From Homoserinibacter sp. YIM 151385 (GTDB lineage Bacteria > Actinomycetota > Actinomycetes > Actinomycetales > Microbacteriaceae): a stretch of DNA of 64,000 nt. A program made the translations under genes and the position numbers. Positions within the stretch are counted from its first letter, which is position 1, and the number at the start of each line of letters is the position of its first letter. Below, one piece after another: positions 37,023 to 46,362 of the stretch. The DNA is taken from positions 1,240,001 through 1,304,000 of the forward strand of contig NZ_CP115175.1 in the NCBI RefSeq assembly GCF_027912415.1. Direction: 5' to 3'. The notes beneath the pieces were generated by a model. That model saw only the letters and a list, made by a program, of their open reading frames with translations. It made no database searches and was not told the DNA's origin.

Positions 37023-37988
37023 TCAGTCCGGGGTGCCGGCGTCGACGCTCGCGTCGCGTGCGGCGAGGTCGTAGGTCGAGCGCTTGTTCGAGAAGGCCTC
37101 GCGGCGCTCCTCGGGGCTCATGGCGGCGAGCATGTCGAGGACGCGCTCGGAGAAGCCGGAGACCCGGGGGAAGCTCCCGACGGGGACGATCGAATGCACG
37201 ACGGTGTCGGCGTAGACCTCGACGATGCCGACCGAGTGCCCGCCGTCGACCCCGACGAGCGTGCCCTGCGGTGCGGCGGGGTCGATCGAGTAGCAGGTCG
37301 CGGCGGCGACCGAGACGGGGGTGCCCGCGAGGGTGCCGTGGGTCGCGTAGTGGAGGTGGCCGGCGAGGATGCCGCGGACGTCGCTCCCCTCGATGGCGGC
37401 GGCGAGCTCGCCCTGGTGCTCGAGCTCGAGCACGGCCATGAGCTCGACGAGCGACGGCAGCGGCGGGTGGTGCAGCGCGAGGAGCGTGCCATCGGGTGCG
37501 GGCTCCGCGAGCTCGGCGCGCAGCCAGTCGAGCTGCGCCGGCTCGAGCGAGCCGTGGTGGTAGCCGGGGACGGTGGAGTCGAGGGCGATGATGCGGAGCC
37601 CGCCGAGTCGGTGCACGCGGTCGAGCGGCCGCACGCCGCCCGCGCCGTCGCCCTCGGCCGCCGCGCCGAGCAGCTCGGCGGCGAAGGGCTCGCGCTCGTC
37701 GTGGTTGCCCATGACCCAGATGATCTCGGCGCCGAGGCGCTCGGCGACGGGCTCGACGATGGCCCGGAGGCGCCGGTAGGCATCGACCTCGCCGAGGTCG
37801 GCGAGGTCGCCGGTGAAGACGATGGCCTCGGGTGCGAGTCCCGATCGCTCGAGCTGCTCGAGCGCCCTGGCGAGGGTCGGCTCGCTGTCCACCGCGCCGT
37901 AGAGCGGTCGACCTCCCTCGAGGAGGTGCGGGTCGCTGAAGTGCGCGATCGTGTGGATCGCGGGGGCGTGCTGACCGAGCTGGACCAC
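37023..37988 (-). CDS. Metallophosphoesterase, CpdA-like phosphodiesterase
   Basis: A 321-residue cytoplasmic dimetal phosphoesterase. All motifs are present in order: HFSDPHL, FTGDLAD, VMGNHDE, a histidine in ALHHPP, and [10 protein letters not shown]. The family includes cAMP phosphodiesterases such as CpdA; the substrate here is not shown. The C-terminal about 50 residues are an extra helical tail. The GTG start is leaderless (TAGAGT plus six bases). The gene stands between dprA and xerC, which are usually neighbours. Confidence 0.88.
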   Translation of the reverse strand: MVQLGQHAPAIHTIAHFSDPHLLEGGRPLYGAVDSEPTLARALEQLERSGLAPEAIVFTGDLADLGEVDAYRRLRAIVEPVAERLGAEIIWVMGNHDEREPFAAELLGAAAEGDGAGGVRPLDRVHRLGGLRIIALDSTVPGYHHGSLEPAQLDWLRAELAEPAPDGTLLALHHPPLPSLVELMAVLELEHQGELAAAIEGSDVRGILAGHLHYATHGTLAGTPVSVAAATCYSIDPAAPQGTLVGVDGGHSVGIVEVYADTVVHSIVPVGSFPRVSGFSERVLDMLAAMSPEERREAFSNKRSTYDLAARDASVDAGTPD

Positions 37989-37994
37989 GGCCGC

Positions 37995-38000
37995 ACTCTA
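37995..38000 (-). promoter_or_regulatory. -10 box TAGAGT of the phosphodiesterase gene, leaderless
   Basis: TAGAGT, six bases, then GTG on the minus strand, with no ribosome site. Confidence 0.55.
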
Positions 38001-38031
38001 CTCGCCGCCCCCGACGGCCGGTGAGGCCGCG

Positions 38032-39420
38032 TCATGACCCGGCCCGGATCCAGCCGTCGCCGCGGGGCCGGACGATCCCGTCGAGCTCGAGCAGCCCGAG
38101 CATCGCCCGCACCCGATCGGGTGCGAGCCCGCTCATCGACGCGAGATCGCCGGGGCGGCGTGCCGTCCGGGTGCTCATGGCGTCGAGCAGTCGCGCCCGC
38201 GTCCCCTCCGGGTCCTCGGCGGTGACCACCGCCGGCCTCCCCCGCGCCCCGCTCGGGCGGGACCGTTCTGCCGGGTGCTCCGCCGCATCCTCGTCGCCTC
38301 TGTCGGCCGACCGCGTCGGCGCCGGTCCCGCGGCGTCGACACCGGCGGTCGGCAGCAGCTCCGCCATCTCGGCCGCGTCGGTGACGCAGACGGCGTCCAG
38401 CTCGCGCAGCATCCGGTGGCATCCCGACGACGCCGTGCTCGTGACAGGGCCGGGCACCGCCCCGATCGGCCGGCCGAGCTGCGCCGCGTGCCGGGCCGTG
38501 TTGAGCGAGCCCGAGCGCCAGCCCGCCTCGACGACGACGGTCGCGTCGGAGATCGCGGCGATGATGCGGTTGCGCTGGAGGAACCGCCAGCGGGTGGGCG
38601 CGGTGCCGCAGGGCACCTCGGCGAGCACGAGTCCGCCGCCCTCTCCCGAGATCCGCTCGAGGAGCGCCTCGTGGCCGCTCGGGTAGAACCGGTCGAGCCC
38701 GCCGGCGAGCACCGCGATCGTGCGGCCGCCGCTCGCGAGGGCCGCGCGATGCGCCGCACCGTCGATGCCGTAGGCGGCGCCGGAGACGATCGCCACCCCG
38801 CGGTCGACGAGGCCGCTCGCCGCCTCCACCGCGACGTGCTCGCCGTAGCCGGTCGCCGCGCGGGCGCCGACGAGCGCGATGCCCGGCGCGCTCGCCGGTG
38901 CGGCTTCCCCGGGTCGCGCGCCGGCCGGGGAGCCCCGGAACCAGAGTGCGGCGGGTGCATGCGGGCCGAGGTCGTCGAGGCCCTGAGGCCAGCCGGGATC
39001 GCCCGGCACGAGCAGCCCGATCCCGAAGCGCCGCGCCTGCTCGAGGGCGAGGCGGACGGGCCGCTGCGCCACACGCGGCCACCAGCGGCGCACCGCCTCC
39101 TCGAGCGCGCGCGACCCGAGCCCGGATGATGCCGGGCCGGTCGATGCCGGGTCGGACGATGCGCCGCCGAGCCGGCCTCCGGCGAGCATGGCCGGCTCGC
39201 CCTCCGTCTCGATGAGCAGCTCGAGCGCCGGGAAGGCGCCCAGCGCGCCGACGAGCGCGCCGGCCGCGCCGTCGCCGGGCTCCGCGATCGTCGACCAGGC
39301 GGCGCGCGCGAATCGCTCGAGGAGCGCCTCGCGGTCCTCGAGGACCTCGGGCGGCATCGAGCGCGCGACCCCGCGCACGAGCTCCGCGATCCGCGACTCC
39401 GGCATCCCGAGCACGCTCAC
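38032..39420 (-). CDS. dprA: DNA-processing protein DprA
   Basis: A loader of RecA on incoming single-stranded DNA in competent bacteria; also widely conserved in non-competent species. The 462-residue protein has an N-terminal helical part, the Rossmann-like DprA domain (ALVGARAATGYGEHVA; SGAAYGIDGAAHRAAL; LAGGLDRFYPSGH; RNRIIAAISDATVVVEA) and a C-terminal winged-helix-like DML1 domain (RRPGDLASMSGLAPDRV). The Ala/Gly/Ser-rich insert around residues 85-110 is variable. The GTG start overlaps the comM stop as GTGA. Confidence 0.95.
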   Translation of the reverse strand: MSVLGMPESRIAELVRGVARSMPPEVLEDREALLERFARAAWSTIAEPGDGAAGALVGALGAFPALELLIETEGEPAMLAGGRLGGASSDPASTGPASSGLGSRALEEAVRRWWPRVAQRPVRLALEQARRFGIGLLVPGDPGWPQGLDDLGPHAPAALWFRGSPAGARPGEAAPASAPGIALVGARAATGYGEHVAVEAASGLVDRGVAIVSGAAYGIDGAAHRAALASGGRTIAVLAGGLDRFYPSGHEALLERISGEGGGLVLAEVPCGTAPTRWRFLQRNRIIAAISDATVVVEAGWRSGSLNTARHAAQLGRPIGAVPGPVTSTASSGCHRMLRELDAVCVTDAAEMAELLPTAGVDAAGPAPTRSADRGDEDAAEHPAERSRPSGARGRPAVVTAEDPEGTRARLLDAMSTRTARRPGDLASMSGLAPDRVRAMLGLLELDGIVRPRGDGWIRAGS

Positions 39421-40952
39421 GAGGCCGACCTCCGCAGGATGAGCGCGCGGGCCACGTGGTCCTCGCCGGGCCGCTCGGCGCCGTCCAGGTCGGCGAGCGT
39501 CCAGGCCGTGCGGAGGACCCGATCGTGGCCGCGCATCGTCACGAGGCCCCGCTCGAGCGCGCGGTCGAGGACGCGCGCCGCGGCCCGCTCGGGCGACCCG
39601 AGCGGCGAGCGGAGCACCGAGCCCGGGACCTCCGCGTTGCGACGCCACGGGGTCCGATCGAGCCGCGCGGCCGCGGCGGCCCGCGCGCGGGCGACCCGCT
39701 CGCGGGCGAGCGCCGTCGTCGTGCGCGACTCCCCCGCGGCGAGCCGCAGCTGCGCCGCCGTGACCTTCGGCACCCGCAGCTGGATGTCGATCCGGTCGAG
39801 CAGCGGCCCGCTCATGCGCGCGAGGTAGCGACGTCGTGCGTTCGGCGAGCAGATGCACTCCGCGTCCTTCGCGCCCGCCTGCCCGCAGGGACACGGGTTC
39901 GCGGCGAGCACGAGCTGGAACCGCGCCGGGAAGCTCGCGGCGGCGTTCGCGCGGTGGATCGTGATCCGGCCCGACTCGAGCGGCTGCCGCAGCGCGTCGA
40001 GGGCGGCCGGCGAGAACTCGGGCGCCTCGTCGAGGAAGAGCACGCCGTGCGAGGCCCGGGCGGCGGCACCCGGGCGGATGACGGCGCTGCCGCCCCCGAC
40101 GATCGAGGTCGGACTCGCCGTGTGGTGCGGGGCCTCGAGCGGCGGACGGACCCGCAGCTCGCCGCCGATCGGGAGGCCGCAGAGCGAGCGCAGCGAGCTC
40201 ACCTCGAGCGCCGCCGAGGTCTCGAGGTCCGGCAGGATGCCGGGCAGCCGCTCCGCGAGCATCGTCTTCCCCGCGCCGGGCGGCCCGAGCAGGAGCATGT
40301 GGTGCCCGCCGGCCGCGGCGACCTGCACGGCCTCCACGGCATCCGCGTTGCCGACGACCTCGGCGAGGTCGGGCTCGGGCTCCCCCTCCGACGTCGCGAC
40401 CGCGGGCCGGAGCACCGCCTCGACCGGCTCCGCCGCGAGCTCGGCGCCGTGCCAGATCGCCGCCTCACGGAGACTCGCGACCGGCACGACCCGGACACCG
40501 GGCACGAGTGCGGCCTCCTCCGCATCCCCGCTCGGCACCATCACGATCGAGGCACCGCCGCGCGCGGCCGCGAGCACCGCGGGCAGGACGCCGCGCGTCG
40601 GCCGCAGCCGCCCGTCGAGGCCGAGCTCGCCGAGGTGCACGACCCGCGCGATCGACTCGCGCGGCACGAGCCCGTCGGCGGCGAGCGCCGCGAGCGCGAT
40701 CGCGAGGTCGAAGGCGGAGCCGTGCTTCGGGAGCGAGGCGGGCGAGAGGTTGATGGTGAGCTTCTTCGCGCCGATGGGGTGCCCGGTGTTCGCGGCGGCG
40801 GCCCGCACGCGGTCCTTCGACTCCCCGAGCGAGGTGTCGGGGAGGCCGATCACGACGAAGCCGGGGAGCCCGCTCGAGACGTCCGCCTCCACCTCGACGA
40901 GCGCGCCGTCGAGACCCTGCAGCGCGATCGAGGTCGTCCGTCCGACCGCCAT
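39417..40952 (-). CDS. comM: ComM/YifB-family AAA+ ATPase
   Basis: A 511-residue hexameric AAA+ helicase-like protein; the family promotes branch migration in natural transformation. It has an N-terminal Lon-type fold (LPGFVVIGLPDTSLGESKDRVRAA), Walker A GPPGAGKTM, Walker B VLFLDEAPEF, a Cys-rich insert (NPCPCGQAG with CICSP) and the Mg-chelatase C-terminal part. The ATG at 40952 overlaps the yraN stop by one base (TGATG). Confidence 0.95.
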   Translation of the reverse strand: MAVGRTTSIALQGLDGALVEVEADVSSGLPGFVVIGLPDTSLGESKDRVRAAAANTGHPIGAKKLTINLSPASLPKHGSAFDLAIALAALAADGLVPRESIARVVHLGELGLDGRLRPTRGVLPAVLAAARGGASIVMVPSGDAEEAALVPGVRVVPVASLREAAIWHGAELAAEPVEAVLRPAVATSEGEPEPDLAEVVGNADAVEAVQVAAAGGHHMLLLGPPGAGKTMLAERLPGILPDLETSAALEVSSLRSLCGLPIGGELRVRPPLEAPHHTASPTSIVGGGSAVIRPGAAARASHGVLFLDEAPEFSPAALDALRQPLESGRITIHRANAAASFPARFQLVLAANPCPCGQAGAKDAECICSPNARRRYLARMSGPLLDRIDIQLRVPKVTAAQLRLAAGESRTTTALARERVARARAAAAARLDRTPWRRNAEVPGSVLRSPLGSPERAAARVLDRALERGLVTMRGHDRVLRTAWTLADLDGAERPGEDHVARALILRRSAS

Positions 40953-41308
40953 CAGCCGATCCCCGCGATGTGCTCGATCCGAGCCGGGGCGTCCCGCGGC
41001 GCGATGACGGAGACGGCGTCGAGCCGCATCCGCGAGCGGGGATGCCCGTGCTCGGCCGACCACAGGCCCGCCAGGCGACGCAGACGCCGCAGCTTCGCGA
41101 CCGTGATCGCCTCGAGGGGATGCCCGAAGCCGAGCCCCGAGCGGGTCTTCACCTCCACGATCGCGACGACCGGGCCGTCGCGCACGACGAGGTCGATCTC
41201 GCCGTGCCGGCACCGCCAGTTGCGCGCCACCACCTCCATGCCCGCCGCGCGCAGATGCCGCGCCGCGAGCTCCTCGCCGAGCCGTCCCAGGTCGTCCTTC
41301 GCTGCCAT
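40952..41308 (-). CDS. YraN/UPF0102 nuclease-fold protein
   Basis: A 118-residue protein with the PD-(D/E)xK-like core of UPF0102: LGRLGEELAARHL, RCRHGEIDLVVRDG and VAIVEVKTRSG. Its function is not established. It is the first gene of yraN-comM-dprA, which are coupled by TGATG and GTGA. A CATCCT box six bases before the ATG suggests a leaderless start. Confidence 0.9.
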   Translation of the reverse strand: MAAKDDLGRLGEELAARHLRAAGMEVVARNWRCRHGEIDLVVRDGPVVAIVEVKTRSGLGFGHPLEAITVAKLRRLRRLAGLWSAEHGHPRSRMRLDAVSVIAPRDAPARIEHIAGIG

Positions 41309-41402
41309 GCGGGAAGGATGCGGGAGGCAGCCGCGGCCGCGTGCCGACGAGCACCGGAATGGGGGGCGATCGGCCGGATCCGGGCTGTGGAGGAGAGCCG
41401 GA

Positions 41403-41408
41403 TAGCAT
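41403..41408 (+). promoter_or_regulatory. -10 box TAGCAT of the TauE-family gene
   Basis: TAGCAT lies seven bases before the ATG at 41416. A short GAGGGG directly precedes the ATG but is too close to act as a ribosome site. Confidence 0.5.
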
Positions 41409-41415
41409 CGAGGGG

Positions 41416-42213
41416 ATGACCGCACGCGCCCGCCCGAGCACGGGCCGCATCCTCGCCCTCCTCGGCGTCGGCATCCTCGGCGGCCTCCTCTCCGGCCTCT
41501 TCGGCGTCGGCGGCGGCATCCTCATGATCCCGCTGCTCATCCTGCTCGCCGGGCTCGATCAGCGCACCGCCGCCGCGACCTCCCTCGCCGCGATCGTCCC
41601 GACCGCGATCGCCGGCGCCAGCACCTACGCCGCGAACGGCCAGATCGACCTCGTCGCCGCCGCGCTCCTCGCGCTCGGCGGCATCGGCGGCTCGGCGATC
41701 GGGAGCCGCCTGCTGCGCGTGCTGCCGATCGGCGTGCTCCGCTGGGCCTTCATCGGCCTGCTCCTCGCGGTCGCCGTGCGCATGGCGCTCGTCGTGCCCG
41801 CGCGCGCCGACGCGGCGGACCTCGACCTCCCGCGCATCCTCGGATTCATCGCGCTGGGCCTCGTGATCGGCATCGTCTCGGGCCTCTTCGGCATCGGCGG
41901 CGGCGTCATCGCGGTGCCCGCGCTCATCGCGATCTTCGGCATCGGCGACCTCACCGCGAAGGGCACCTCGCTGCTCATGATGATCCCGACCGCGCTCGCC
42001 GGCACCATCGGGAACGCGCGGGCGCGGCTCGTCGACTGGACCGCCGTCGCGATCGCCGGCACGGGCGCCGTGGCGGCATCCTTCGCGGGCGTCGCGCTCG
42101 CGTTCCTCATCCCGGCGCGGCTCTCCGGCGTGATCTTCGCGGGGCTCCTGCTCGTCAGCGCCGTGCAGCTCGCGGTGCGCGCGATCCGCGCCCGGCGGAC
42201 GCCCCGCGACTAG
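41416..42213 (+). CDS. TauE/SafE-family sulfite or anion exporter
   Basis: A 265-residue membrane protein with about eight helices arranged as two repeats. Each repeat opens with the Gly-rich motif GLLSGLFGVGGGILMIPLL or GIVSGLFGIGGGVIAVPAL. Family members move sulfite, organosulfonates or related anions; the substrate is not shown here. It is inserted between yraN and DUF2469 on the opposite strand. Confidence 0.9.
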   Translation: MTARARPSTGRILALLGVGILGGLLSGLFGVGGGILMIPLLILLAGLDQRTAAATSLAAIVPTAIAGASTYAANGQIDLVAAALLALGGIGGSAIGSRLLRVLPIGVLRWAFIGLLLAVAVRMALVVPARADAADLDLPRILGFIALGLVIGIVSGLFGIGGGVIAVPALIAIFGIGDLTAKGTSLLMMIPTALAGTIGNARARLVDWTAVAIAGTGAVAASFAGVALAFLIPARLSGVIFAGLLLVSAVQLAVRAIRARRTPRD

Positions 42214-42228
42214 CGGTCGAGGATCCCG

Positions 42229-42552
42229 CTACTCGTCGAGCGCGAGCTCCTTCGGCAGCTCCAGCTCGCGGTCGCCGAGCATCTCGACGTTGACGTCCTT
42301 GAAGGTGAGGACCCGCACGCTCTTCACGAAGCGGTCGGAGCGGTAGACGTCCCAGACCCAGACGTCGGCCATCGTCAGCTCGAAGTAGAAGTCGTGCTCG
42401 GTGTCCTTGCGCTCCAGCGCCACCTCGTTCGCGAGGTAGAAGCGCCGCTCCGTCTCGACGACGTACTTGAACTGACCCACGACATCGCGGTACTCGCGGT
42501 ACAGGGCCAGCTCGACTTCGCGGTCGTAGTCCTCGATATCGTCGTCGTCCAT
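42229..42552 (-). CDS. DUF2469 family protein
   Basis: A 107-residue acidic protein found next to rnhB in most actinobacteria; its function is unknown. Recognisable by EDYDREVELALYREYRDVV, RRFYLANEV and DVWVWDVYRSDRFVKSVRV. The ATG at 42552 is chosen over upstream frames because TAGACT lies seven bases before it. Confidence 0.92.
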   Translation of the reverse strand: MDDDDIEDYDREVELALYREYRDVVGQFKYVVETERRFYLANEVALERKDTEHDFYFELTMADVWVWDVYRSDRFVKSVRVLTFKDVNVEMLGDRELELPKELALDE

Positions 42553-42559
42553 CGCGAGC

Positions 42560-42565
42560 AGTCTA
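42560..42565 (-). promoter_or_regulatory. -10 box TAGACT of DUF2469, leaderless
   Basis: TAGACT, seven bases, then ATG on the minus strand. Confidence 0.5.
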
Positions 42566-42599
42566 GACGCGAGCAGGCCCGCGTGCCGACCACCCGGGA

Positions 42600-43286
42600 T
42601 CAGGCCGCGGGCGCGCCGCCCACGGCCTCCAGGTCGTCGAGCAGGCTCGGCTGGCGCAGCCACGACCAGCGATGCAGCGGACTCGCGCCCACACGACCCA
42701 CCGCCTCGTAGTGCGCGGCGCTCGCATAGCCCTTGTTGCCCGCCCAGCCGTAGTCCGGCATCCCCTCGTGCGCCTCGGCCATGAGGCGGTCGCGGTGCAC
42801 CTTCGCGGCGACGGACGCGGCGGCCACGACCGCGAGATCCCGGTCGGCCTTGACGCGCGTCACGATGCTGAGACGCAGCGGGAGGGCGGGCGTCAGCCAG
42901 TCGTGCGAGCCGTCGAGGACGACGAGCGCGCCCGTCGTGTCGAGGCCGGCCATGCGCAGCTCGGCGAAGGCGCGTGCGCCCGCGAGTCCCAGGGAGGCGA
43001 TGATGCCGATGCGGTCGACCTCCTCGTTGTCGGCCAGGCCGACCGCGATGTGCGGGGTCCACGACATCACGCGCGGATGCAGCTCCTCGCGGCGCTTCTC
43101 GCTGAGCAGCTTCGAATCCCGGAGCCCCGTCGGCATCGGGGCGCAGTCGGGCAGGATCGCCGCGACGCCCACCGCGACCGGCCCCGCGATCGCGCCGCGC
43201 CCGACCTCGTCGACGCCGATCACCATCGGCGTCCCGCCGGCGAAGCGCTCCCGCTCGAAGTCGAGGGTCGGCTCGACGACGGTCAC
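42600..43286 (-). CDS. rnhB: Ribonuclease HII
   Basis: Removes RNA from RNA-DNA hybrids and misincorporated ribonucleotides. The 228-residue protein has the catalytic IGVDEVGRGAIAGPVAVG (Asp-Glu), GLRDSKLLSEKRRE, VLDGSHDWL and KADRDLAVVAAASVAAKVHRD regions. The GTG start overlaps the lepB stop as GTGA, so the two are coupled. Confidence 0.96.
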   Translation of the reverse strand: MTVVEPTLDFERERFAGGTPMVIGVDEVGRGAIAGPVAVGVAAILPDCAPMPTGLRDSKLLSEKRREELHPRVMSWTPHIAVGLADNEEVDRIGIIASLGLAGARAFAELRMAGLDTTGALVVLDGSHDWLTPALPLRLSIVTRVKADRDLAVVAAASVAAKVHRDRLMAEAHEGMPDYGWAGNKGYASAAHYEAVGRVGASPLHRWSWLRQPSLLDDLEAVGGAPAA

Positions 43287-44044
43287 CGCTCGGCGCCGCT
43301 CTCGACGTCCTCCACGTCGCGGAACACCGCGGGGTGGTTGTCGAGCCAGGTCCAGCGGTCCGCCGGCCAGCTGATGAGGATCGCACGGCCGACGACGTTC
43401 TCGTAGGGGACGAAGCCGTCCGTCGGGCCGTCCTGGTTGTAGCGCGAGTCGCGCGAGTCGTAGCGGTTGTCGCCCATGACCCAGAGCGAGTCCTCGGGCA
43501 CCGTGACCGAGAAGTCCACGCCCGAGGGGGCCGTCATCCCCTCCGGCAGCTGGATGTACGGCTCCTCGAGCGGCACGCCGTTGACGGTGAGCTGATTGAG
43601 CTCGTTGCAGCAGGCGACCGTGTCGCCCGGGAGGCCGATGACCCGCTTGATGAGGTGATCGTTGCTGTCCGGCGCCGTGAGGCCGATGACGCTGAGGAAC
43701 CAGTCGATGCCGGCGACGACCGGCGGCTGCTCGGGCGCGACCGGCTGACCCTGCAGCCAGCCGCCCGGGTCGCGGAAGACCACGATGTCGCCGTGCTCGA
43801 CGGGCATGAGGCCGGGCTCGAGCTGGTTGACGATGATCCGGTCGTTGACGAGGAGCGTCGGCTCCATCGACGGCGAGGGGATGTAGAAGGAGCGGATCAG
43901 GAAGGTCTTGATGAGGAAGGAGATGACGATCGCCGCCACCAGGATCACCACGACGTCCCGGAGGAAGCCCTTCCACCCGCGGGCGCGTTCCCGACGGCGC
44001 GCGGCACCGGACGCGCCGGACCGCTCGATCACTTCATCTGCCAC
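43283..44044 (-). CDS. lepB: Signal peptidase I LepB
   Basis: General leader peptidase with a Ser/Lys dyad. The 253-residue protein has one N-terminal helix (about residues 28-48), the serine in PSPSMEPTLL, the lysine in LIKRVIGLPGDTV, and the C-terminal box VMGDNRYDSRDSRY. It contrasts with the histidine-type SipW at 9368-10096. The GTG at 44044 follows the rplS terminator hairpin by eight bases; its ribosome site AGGGG overlaps the hairpin base. Confidence 0.95.
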   Translation of the reverse strand: MADEVIERSGASGAARRRERARGWKGFLRDVVVILVAAIVISFLIKTFLIRSFYIPSPSMEPTLLVNDRIIVNQLEPGLMPVEHGDIVVFRDPGGWLQGQPVAPEQPPVVAGIDWFLSVIGLTAPDSNDHLIKRVIGLPGDTVACCNELNQLTVNGVPLEEPYIQLPEGMTAPSGVDFSVTVPEDSLWVMGDNRYDSRDSRYNQDGPTDGFVPYENVVGRAILISWPADRWTWLDNHPAVFRDVEDVESGAER

Positions 44045-44051
44045 TTAAACC

Positions 44052-44090
44052 CCTGAGCTCCCGGAAAGCATATGCCGCCGGGAGCTCAGG
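44052..44090 (-). terminator. Terminator of rplS overlapping the lepB ribosome site
   Basis: Perfect 13-bp arms 44052-44064 and 44078-44090 with a 13-base loop containing GCATATGC, followed on the minus strand by GGTTTAA and the lepB GTG. Confidence 0.8.
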
Positions 44091-44132
44091 ATCTGCTGTG
44101 CCACTCCGCCGCAGCGGGTGGGAGCGCGACGA

Positions 44133-44480
44133 TCAGGCGTCGCGCTTCTCCTTGATCTTCGCCTTCTTGCCGCGGAGCTCGCGGAGGTAGTAGAGCTTCG
44201 CGCGGCGGACGTCGCCGCGGGTCACGATCTCGATGTGGTCGATGTTCGGCGAGTGCACGGGGAACGTGCGCTCGACGCCGACCTGGAAGCTGACCTTGCG
44301 GACCGTGAAGGTCTCGCGGATGCCCTCGCCCGAGCGGCCGATGACGACGCCCTGGAAGACCTGGATACGGGAGCGGCTGCCCTCGATGATGTTCACGTGC
44401 ACCTTGACGGTGTCGCCGGGGCGGAAGTCGGGGATGTCCGACTTCAGGCTCGCGGCGTCGACGGAGTCGAGGATGTGCAT
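44133..44480 (-). CDS. rplS: Ribosomal protein L19
   Basis: A large-subunit protein at the 30S-50S interface. The 115-residue sequence is full length: [42 protein letters not shown]-like core, [40 protein letters not shown]. The ATG at 44480 matches the family. It has its own promoter at 44604-44633. Confidence 0.97.
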   Translation of the reverse strand: MHILDSVDAASLKSDIPDFRPGDTVKVHVNIIEGSRSRIQVFQGVVIGRSGEGIRETFTVRKVSFQVGVERTFPVHSPNIDHIEIVTRGDVRRAKLYYLRELRGKKAKIKEKRDA

Positions 44481-44603
44481 GGCGATGTTCGCTCTCTGCG
44501 CCCGCCACGGGTCGAACGCGGTCTCATGATGAAAGAAGAGGATGCGGTGTCCGGTCTGGATCGGGCTCCCCTGTGGCAGAGCCGGGGCCGGGCACAAGCG
44601 ATC

Positions 44604-44633
44604 ATTCTGCCAGACCGGAGGCGATCGTGGCAA
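44604..44633 (-). promoter_or_regulatory. Promoter of rplS
   Basis: TTGCCA (44633-44628) and CAGAAT (44609-44604) on the minus strand are 18 bases apart, giving a leader of about 115 bases. Confidence 0.55.
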
Positions 44634-44664
44634 AGCGGCGACCGCATCCCCTCGCGCGCGCGGC

Positions 44665-44670
44665 TAGGAT
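44665..44670 (+). promoter_or_regulatory. -10 box TAGGAT of map, leaderless
   Basis: TAGGAT, six bases, then the GTG of map. Confidence 0.55.
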
Positions 44671-44676
44671 CGCCGG

Positions 44677-45447
44677 GTGATCGAACTGAGGACCCCCGCC
44701 GAGATCGAGCAGATGCGCCCCGCCGGCCGCTTCGTCGCGAGCGTGCTCGAGGCGACCCGGGACGCCGCCGGCGTCGGCGTGAACCTCCTCGAGCTCGACG
44801 CGCTCGCGCACGACATGATCCGCGCCGCCGGCGCCGAGTCCTGCTACATCGACTACCACCCCTCCTTCGGCGGCTCCCCCTTCGGCAAGGTCATCTGCAC
44901 CTCGGTCAACGACGCGGCGCTGCACGGACTCCCCCACGACTACCGCCTCCGCGAGGGCGACCTGCTCTCGCTCGACTTCGCGGCCTCCGTCGACGGCTGG
45001 GTCGCCGACTCGGCGCTGACCATCGCGATCGGCGAGGGCGACCCGGCGGATCTCGCCCTCATCGAGACGACGTCGGCGGCGCTGGATGCCGGCATCGCAG
45101 CCGCGCAGGTCGGCAAGCGGATGGGCGACGTCTCGAGCGCCATCGGCGACGTCGCACACGACGCCGACCTCACCGTGAACCTCGACTTCGGCGGGCACGG
45201 CGTCGGCCGCGTCATGCACGGCGACCCGCATGTCCCCAACGACGGCCGCCGTCGCCGCGGCCTGCCGCTCAAGGCGGGGCTCGTCTTCGCGATCGAGCCG
45301 TGGTTCATGCTCGGCACCGACGAGATCTACACCGACGAGGACGGCTGGACGCTGCGCAGCCGCGACGGCTCGCATGCCGCGCACTTCGAGCACACGGTGG
45401 CGCTGACGGCCGAGGGGCCGATCGTCCTCACGGCGCGCTCGAGCTGA
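44677..45447 (+). CDS. map: Methionine aminopeptidase type I
   Basis: Removes the initiator methionine from new proteins. The 256-residue protein has the dimetal ligands of the pita-bread fold: a histidine in LHGLPHDYRL, aspartates in LSLDFAASVDGWVADSALT, a histidine in GGHGVGRVMHGDP, and glutamates in FAIEPWFM and HFEHTVAL. The GTG start is leaderless. It interrupts the trmD-rplS order on the opposite strand. Confidence 0.95.
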   Translation: MIELRTPAEIEQMRPAGRFVASVLEATRDAAGVGVNLLELDALAHDMIRAAGAESCYIDYHPSFGGSPFGKVICTSVNDAALHGLPHDYRLREGDLLSLDFAASVDGWVADSALTIAIGEGDPADLALIETTSAALDAGIAAAQVGKRMGDVSSAIGDVAHDADLTVNLDFGGHGVGRVMHGDPHVPNDGRRRRGLPLKAGLVFAIEPWFMLGTDEIYTDEDGWTLRSRDGSHAAHFEHTVALTAEGPIVLTARSS

Positions 45448-45464
45448 AGCGGGGCGGGCTCTCC

Positions 45465-46160
45465 TCAGAGCTCGTCGAACTCGGCGGGCAGGAGCTCGGG
45501 CCGGTTCGCGCGCGTGCGCTCGATCTGCTGCTCGCGCCGCCACGCCGCGACGCGGCCGTGATGCCCGCTGAGCAGCACCTCCGGCACCGCGAGCTCGCGC
45601 CAGGCGGCGGGCTTCGTGTAGCTCGGGTACTCGAGGAGCCCGCCCTCATGGCTCTCCTCGTCGAGGCTCGCGGCGTTGCCGATGACCCCCGGGACGAGTC
45701 GGCCGACGGCCTCGATCATCGCCATCGAGGCGACCTCGCCGCCGTTGAGCACGTAGTCGCCGATGCTCAGCTCGAGGACCTCGGCACGGGTGCGCGTGTG
45801 CTCGACGACGCGCTGGTCGATGCCCTCGTAGCGGCCGCAGCAGAAGACCAGGTGCTCGCGCTCGGCGAGACTCCGCGCGGTCGACTGGCGGAAGAGCGGG
45901 CCGGCGGGCGTCGGGAAGACGACGGTCGTGGCGGGGGTGACCACCGCATCCAGCGCCTCACCCCAGGGCTCCGGCTTCATGACCATGCCGGCGCCGCCGC
46001 CGTACGGCGTGTCGTCGACCGTGCGGTGGCGGTCGTGCGCGAAGTCGCGGAGGTCGTGCACGTGGAGGTCGAGGAGCCCGCTCGTGCGGGCCTTGCCGAG
46101 CAGGGACACGTCGAGGACGGAGAAGAACTCCGGGAAGATCGTGACGATGTCGATGCGCAC
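45465..46160 (-). CDS. trmD: tRNA (guanine-N1)-methyltransferase TrmD
   Basis: Methylates G37 of tRNAs. The 231-residue SPOUT enzyme has [33 protein letters not shown], the knot region [12 protein letters not shown] and [11 protein letters not shown]. The GTG at 46160 gives the conserved family start and has TAGGCT seven bases upstream. It is separated from rimM by the inserted DUF559 gene. Confidence 0.96.
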   Translation of the reverse strand: MRIDIVTIFPEFFSVLDVSLLGKARTSGLLDLHVHDLRDFAHDRHRTVDDTPYGGGAGMVMKPEPWGEALDAVVTPATTVVFPTPAGPLFRQSTARSLAEREHLVFCCGRYEGIDQRVVEHTRTRAEVLELSIGDYVLNGGEVASMAMIEAVGRLVPGVIGNAASLDEESHEGGLLEYPSYTKPAAWRELAVPEVLLSGHHGRVAAWRREQQIERTRANRPELLPAEFDEL

Positions 46161-46167
46161 GACAGGG

Positions 46168-46173
46168 AGCCTA
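46168..46173 (-). promoter_or_regulatory. -10 box TAGGCT of trmD, leaderless
   Basis: TAGGCT, seven bases, then GTG on the minus strand. It gives trmD its own promoter, as needed now that it is cut off from rimM. Confidence 0.5.
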
Positions 46174-46362
46174 GCCGCGGGCGGCGTGTGCACGGGTCCC
46201 GCCCGGTCGGGCCGCCGCCGCGAATGCCTCGCCGGCGACGTCGCCGAGCGGTATCGGTGCACCCGGGTCGGGAGTCCTCAACAGGTCGGCCCCGCCCCGG
46301 TCGCTCCACAGACCGGGGGACCCGGGCGCAGCGGACTCCTCGAGGCGGCCAGGATCCACCGC

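Noticed and set aside
46161-46362. Possible RNA gene in the gap before the DUF559 gene
   Set aside because: I looked for a tRNA-like or other folded RNA and found no acceptor stem or T-loop match; the gap appears empty.
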